From assembly GCF_011799805.1 (NCBI RefSeq), contig NZ_WXUB01000006.1, positions 1-64,000 of the forward strand: a DNA stretch of 64,000 nucleotides, written 5' to 3'. Below, piece by piece: positions 62,943-64,000 of the stretch. The notes beneath the pieces are model-generated. The model had not been told where the DNA came from. It saw nothing but the letters and a program-made list of their open reading frames with translations, and ran no database searches. The position numbers were made by a program, and so were the translations under genes. How positions within the stretch are numbered: position 1 is the first letter of the stretch; each line of letters starts with the position of its first letter. The stretch is from Maribellus sediminis (GTDB taxonomy: Bacteria; Bacteroidota; Bacteroidia; Bacteroidales; Prolixibacteraceae).

Positions 62943-64000
62943 TTATTTAATGTTATACCTTAACTTCCGTATGATCGCTTTAGCATCATTTTCGTAGTGT
63001 CCTTTTCTATCTATCACAGCCAGCAGTTCTTGTTTTGCTTCCAGCTTGCGATTCATTTTAAGGTAACACAATGCTTTGTACCATTCAGCTTCTTCCACGA
63101 ACAGGTTATTTCCCTGATCTATCACTTTTGAATATTCCTGAATGGCCTTATCAATTTGATTTAAGTTCTGATAACTCATCCCTTTGTAAAACTGTGCTAC
63201 AAATGCTTCATCCGAACTATCAGGAACTTTATTCAGTACTTCTATTGTCGACTGGTAATTATCGTTCTGATAAGCTAATTTGGCTTGCTGAAAGACATCG
63301 ATATTGCTTTCTGCGGAACGTTCAGACGCCCATGTAGACGTTTCGAAGTAATTATCGTATGTTCGGTCAACCGATTGCATATTGTTGAACAAAACGCCCG
63401 ACAAGCCCAGAAGAACGATGATCATAGCCACGCTGTTTCTCCAAAAACGGGTTGAATTCAGGTTGAATTGTGGCATCACTATCGATTTCACTTCTTTCTT
63501 CTCTGCAGATTTGCGTGCATCGCCTAAACTGGCTCGCAGCGATTGAATGTCTTTTTCGCCGATGGCATTGTTTATTTGCTCGCGAAGCGAAACTTCTGCC
63601 ATCAGGTCGGTATTCTCTTTTAATTCGGCACTGAATTCTTCGAGTAAGTCTTCTTCCAACATGCCGTCTATAAAGTCTTCGATGCTTTGCTCACTAACGT
63701 TCCATGAAGTTTCCGCTTCCATGATATTACGCATTTCATCGCGTAACTTCATAATATCCGATTCTTCTATGGCACTCTCAATATCTTTGTGCATGCTCAC
63801 TTCTTCAAGTAAAGCACCATTTTGCTTCAGTTCGGTTTCAAATTCGGCAAGAATATCGTCGCCCATTTCTCCATTCAGGTAGGCATCAATCTCTTCAACC
63901 GAATACTGAGGTTCAACAGATTTGGCAACCTGCTTCAAGGTATCGCGAAGATTTAGAATATCGGCTTCCATTATGGCTTCTTCCAGACCATCGAGGCCTT
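62943..64000 (-). CDS. Anti-sigma-like TPR membrane protein (5' end outside window)
   Basis: The reading frame stays open to the right edge, so the true start is outside. Within it an internal Met lies at 63971, but the preceding codons (GLDGLEEAI) belong to the same repeat and show the protein is longer. Two 69-residue repeats (residues about 3-71 and 72-140, counted from that Met), and a third partial one, resemble the N-terminal anti-sigma pattern: IDAYLNGEMGDDILAEFETEL and IEDFIDGMLEEDLLEEFSAEL. A single membrane helix (about 180-197) and TPR-like repeats (about 220-335) follow. It probably controls an ECF sigma factor or senses the periplasm. It is convergent with the CHAT gene. Confidence 0.75.
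   Translation of the reverse strand, partial: GLDGLEEAIMEADILNLRDTLKQVAKSVEPQYSVEEIDAYLNGEMGDDILAEFETELKQNGALLEEVSMHKDIESAIEESDIMKLRDEMRNIMEAETSWNVSEQSIEDFIDGMLEEDLLEEFSAELKENTDLMAEVSLREQINNAIGEKDIQSLRASLGDARKSAEKKEVKSIVMPQFNLNSTRFWRNSVAMIIVLLGLSGVLFNNMQSVDRTYDNYFETSTWASERSAESNIDVFQQAKLAYQNDNYQSTIEVLNKVPDSSDEAFVAQFYKGMSYQNLNQIDKAIQEYSKVIDQGNNLFVEEAEWYKALCYLKMNRKLEAKQELLAVIDRKGHYENDAKAIIRKLRYNIK

Overview
The window looks like a chromosomal segment of a Bacteroidota bacterium, most likely a free-living Marinilabiliales/Prolixibacteraceae-type organism. This is inferred from family content, not from any marker gene. It carries a DUF4293 protein, a BatA-type membrane protein, WbqC, a LysM/periplasmic-binding fusion, a lipoprotein sulfatase, a long ornithine aminotransferase, a Bacteroidetes-style GG-leader peptide, and several promoters with the Bacteroidetes -7 box (TAnnTTTG). 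No tRNA, rRNA, CRISPR array, insertion sequence or phage gene was seen.

Layout. 1-7.6 kb: the 5' part of a tandem fasciclin-repeat protein (minus, runs off the left edge), ilvC, an AraC-type regulator with an outer-membrane barrel, a PAP2 phosphatase, a cupin and transaldolase. 7.7-11.8 kb: odhB and sucA (2-oxoglutarate dehydrogenase E2 and E1). 11.9-18.8 kb: DUF4293, a sugar-nucleotidyltransferase, a glycosyltransferase/membrane-protein pair, an M16 peptidase and a HAD phosphatase. 19-22.8 kb: dapB-lepB-LapA-WbqC and a small membrane protein. 23.9-28.1 kb: a 1404-residue double CoA-dehydratase activase. 28.2-33.8 kb: two lipoproteins, a secreted isoaspartyl peptidase/asparaginase and a BatA-like protein. 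34.3-42.9 kb: rocD, an EACC1-caspase two-gene module, a flavodoxin, an AT-rich TonB-domain protein, and aguA/aguB (agmatine to putrescine). 43.2-50.4 kb: a YeeE/YedE transporter, then an exported hydrolase run (M14 peptidase, sulfatase, six-hairpin glycosidase-like). 50.4-59.6 kb: LysM/PBP protein, guaA, S41 protease, pnuC and a NadR-like kinase (NAD precursor salvage), cysE and a THUMP methyltransferase. 59.7-64 kb: a GG-leader peptide divergent from an exported TPR-CHAT protease, followed by a convergent anti-sigma-like TPR protein that runs off the right edge.

Two places hold caspase-superfamily peptidases with unusual partners. At 35.8-38.1 kb a small EACC1-like protein overlaps a caspase that carries Ig-like domains. 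At 59.7-64 kb a 50-residue double-glycine peptide sits head-to-head with a membrane-anchored periplasmic TPR-CHAT protease. A motif in the peptide's leader region recurs three times, inverted, immediately behind the protease gene. These are the best candidates for under-described systems.

The intergenic DNA is also notable. Four nested inverted-repeat elements of about 135-150 bp sit between genes (6.1, 21.7, 33.8 and 41.9 kb). A mosaic family of short-word repeats fills the gaps at 5.5, 13.2 and 34 kb, and at two of these it supplies the stop codons of flanking genes.
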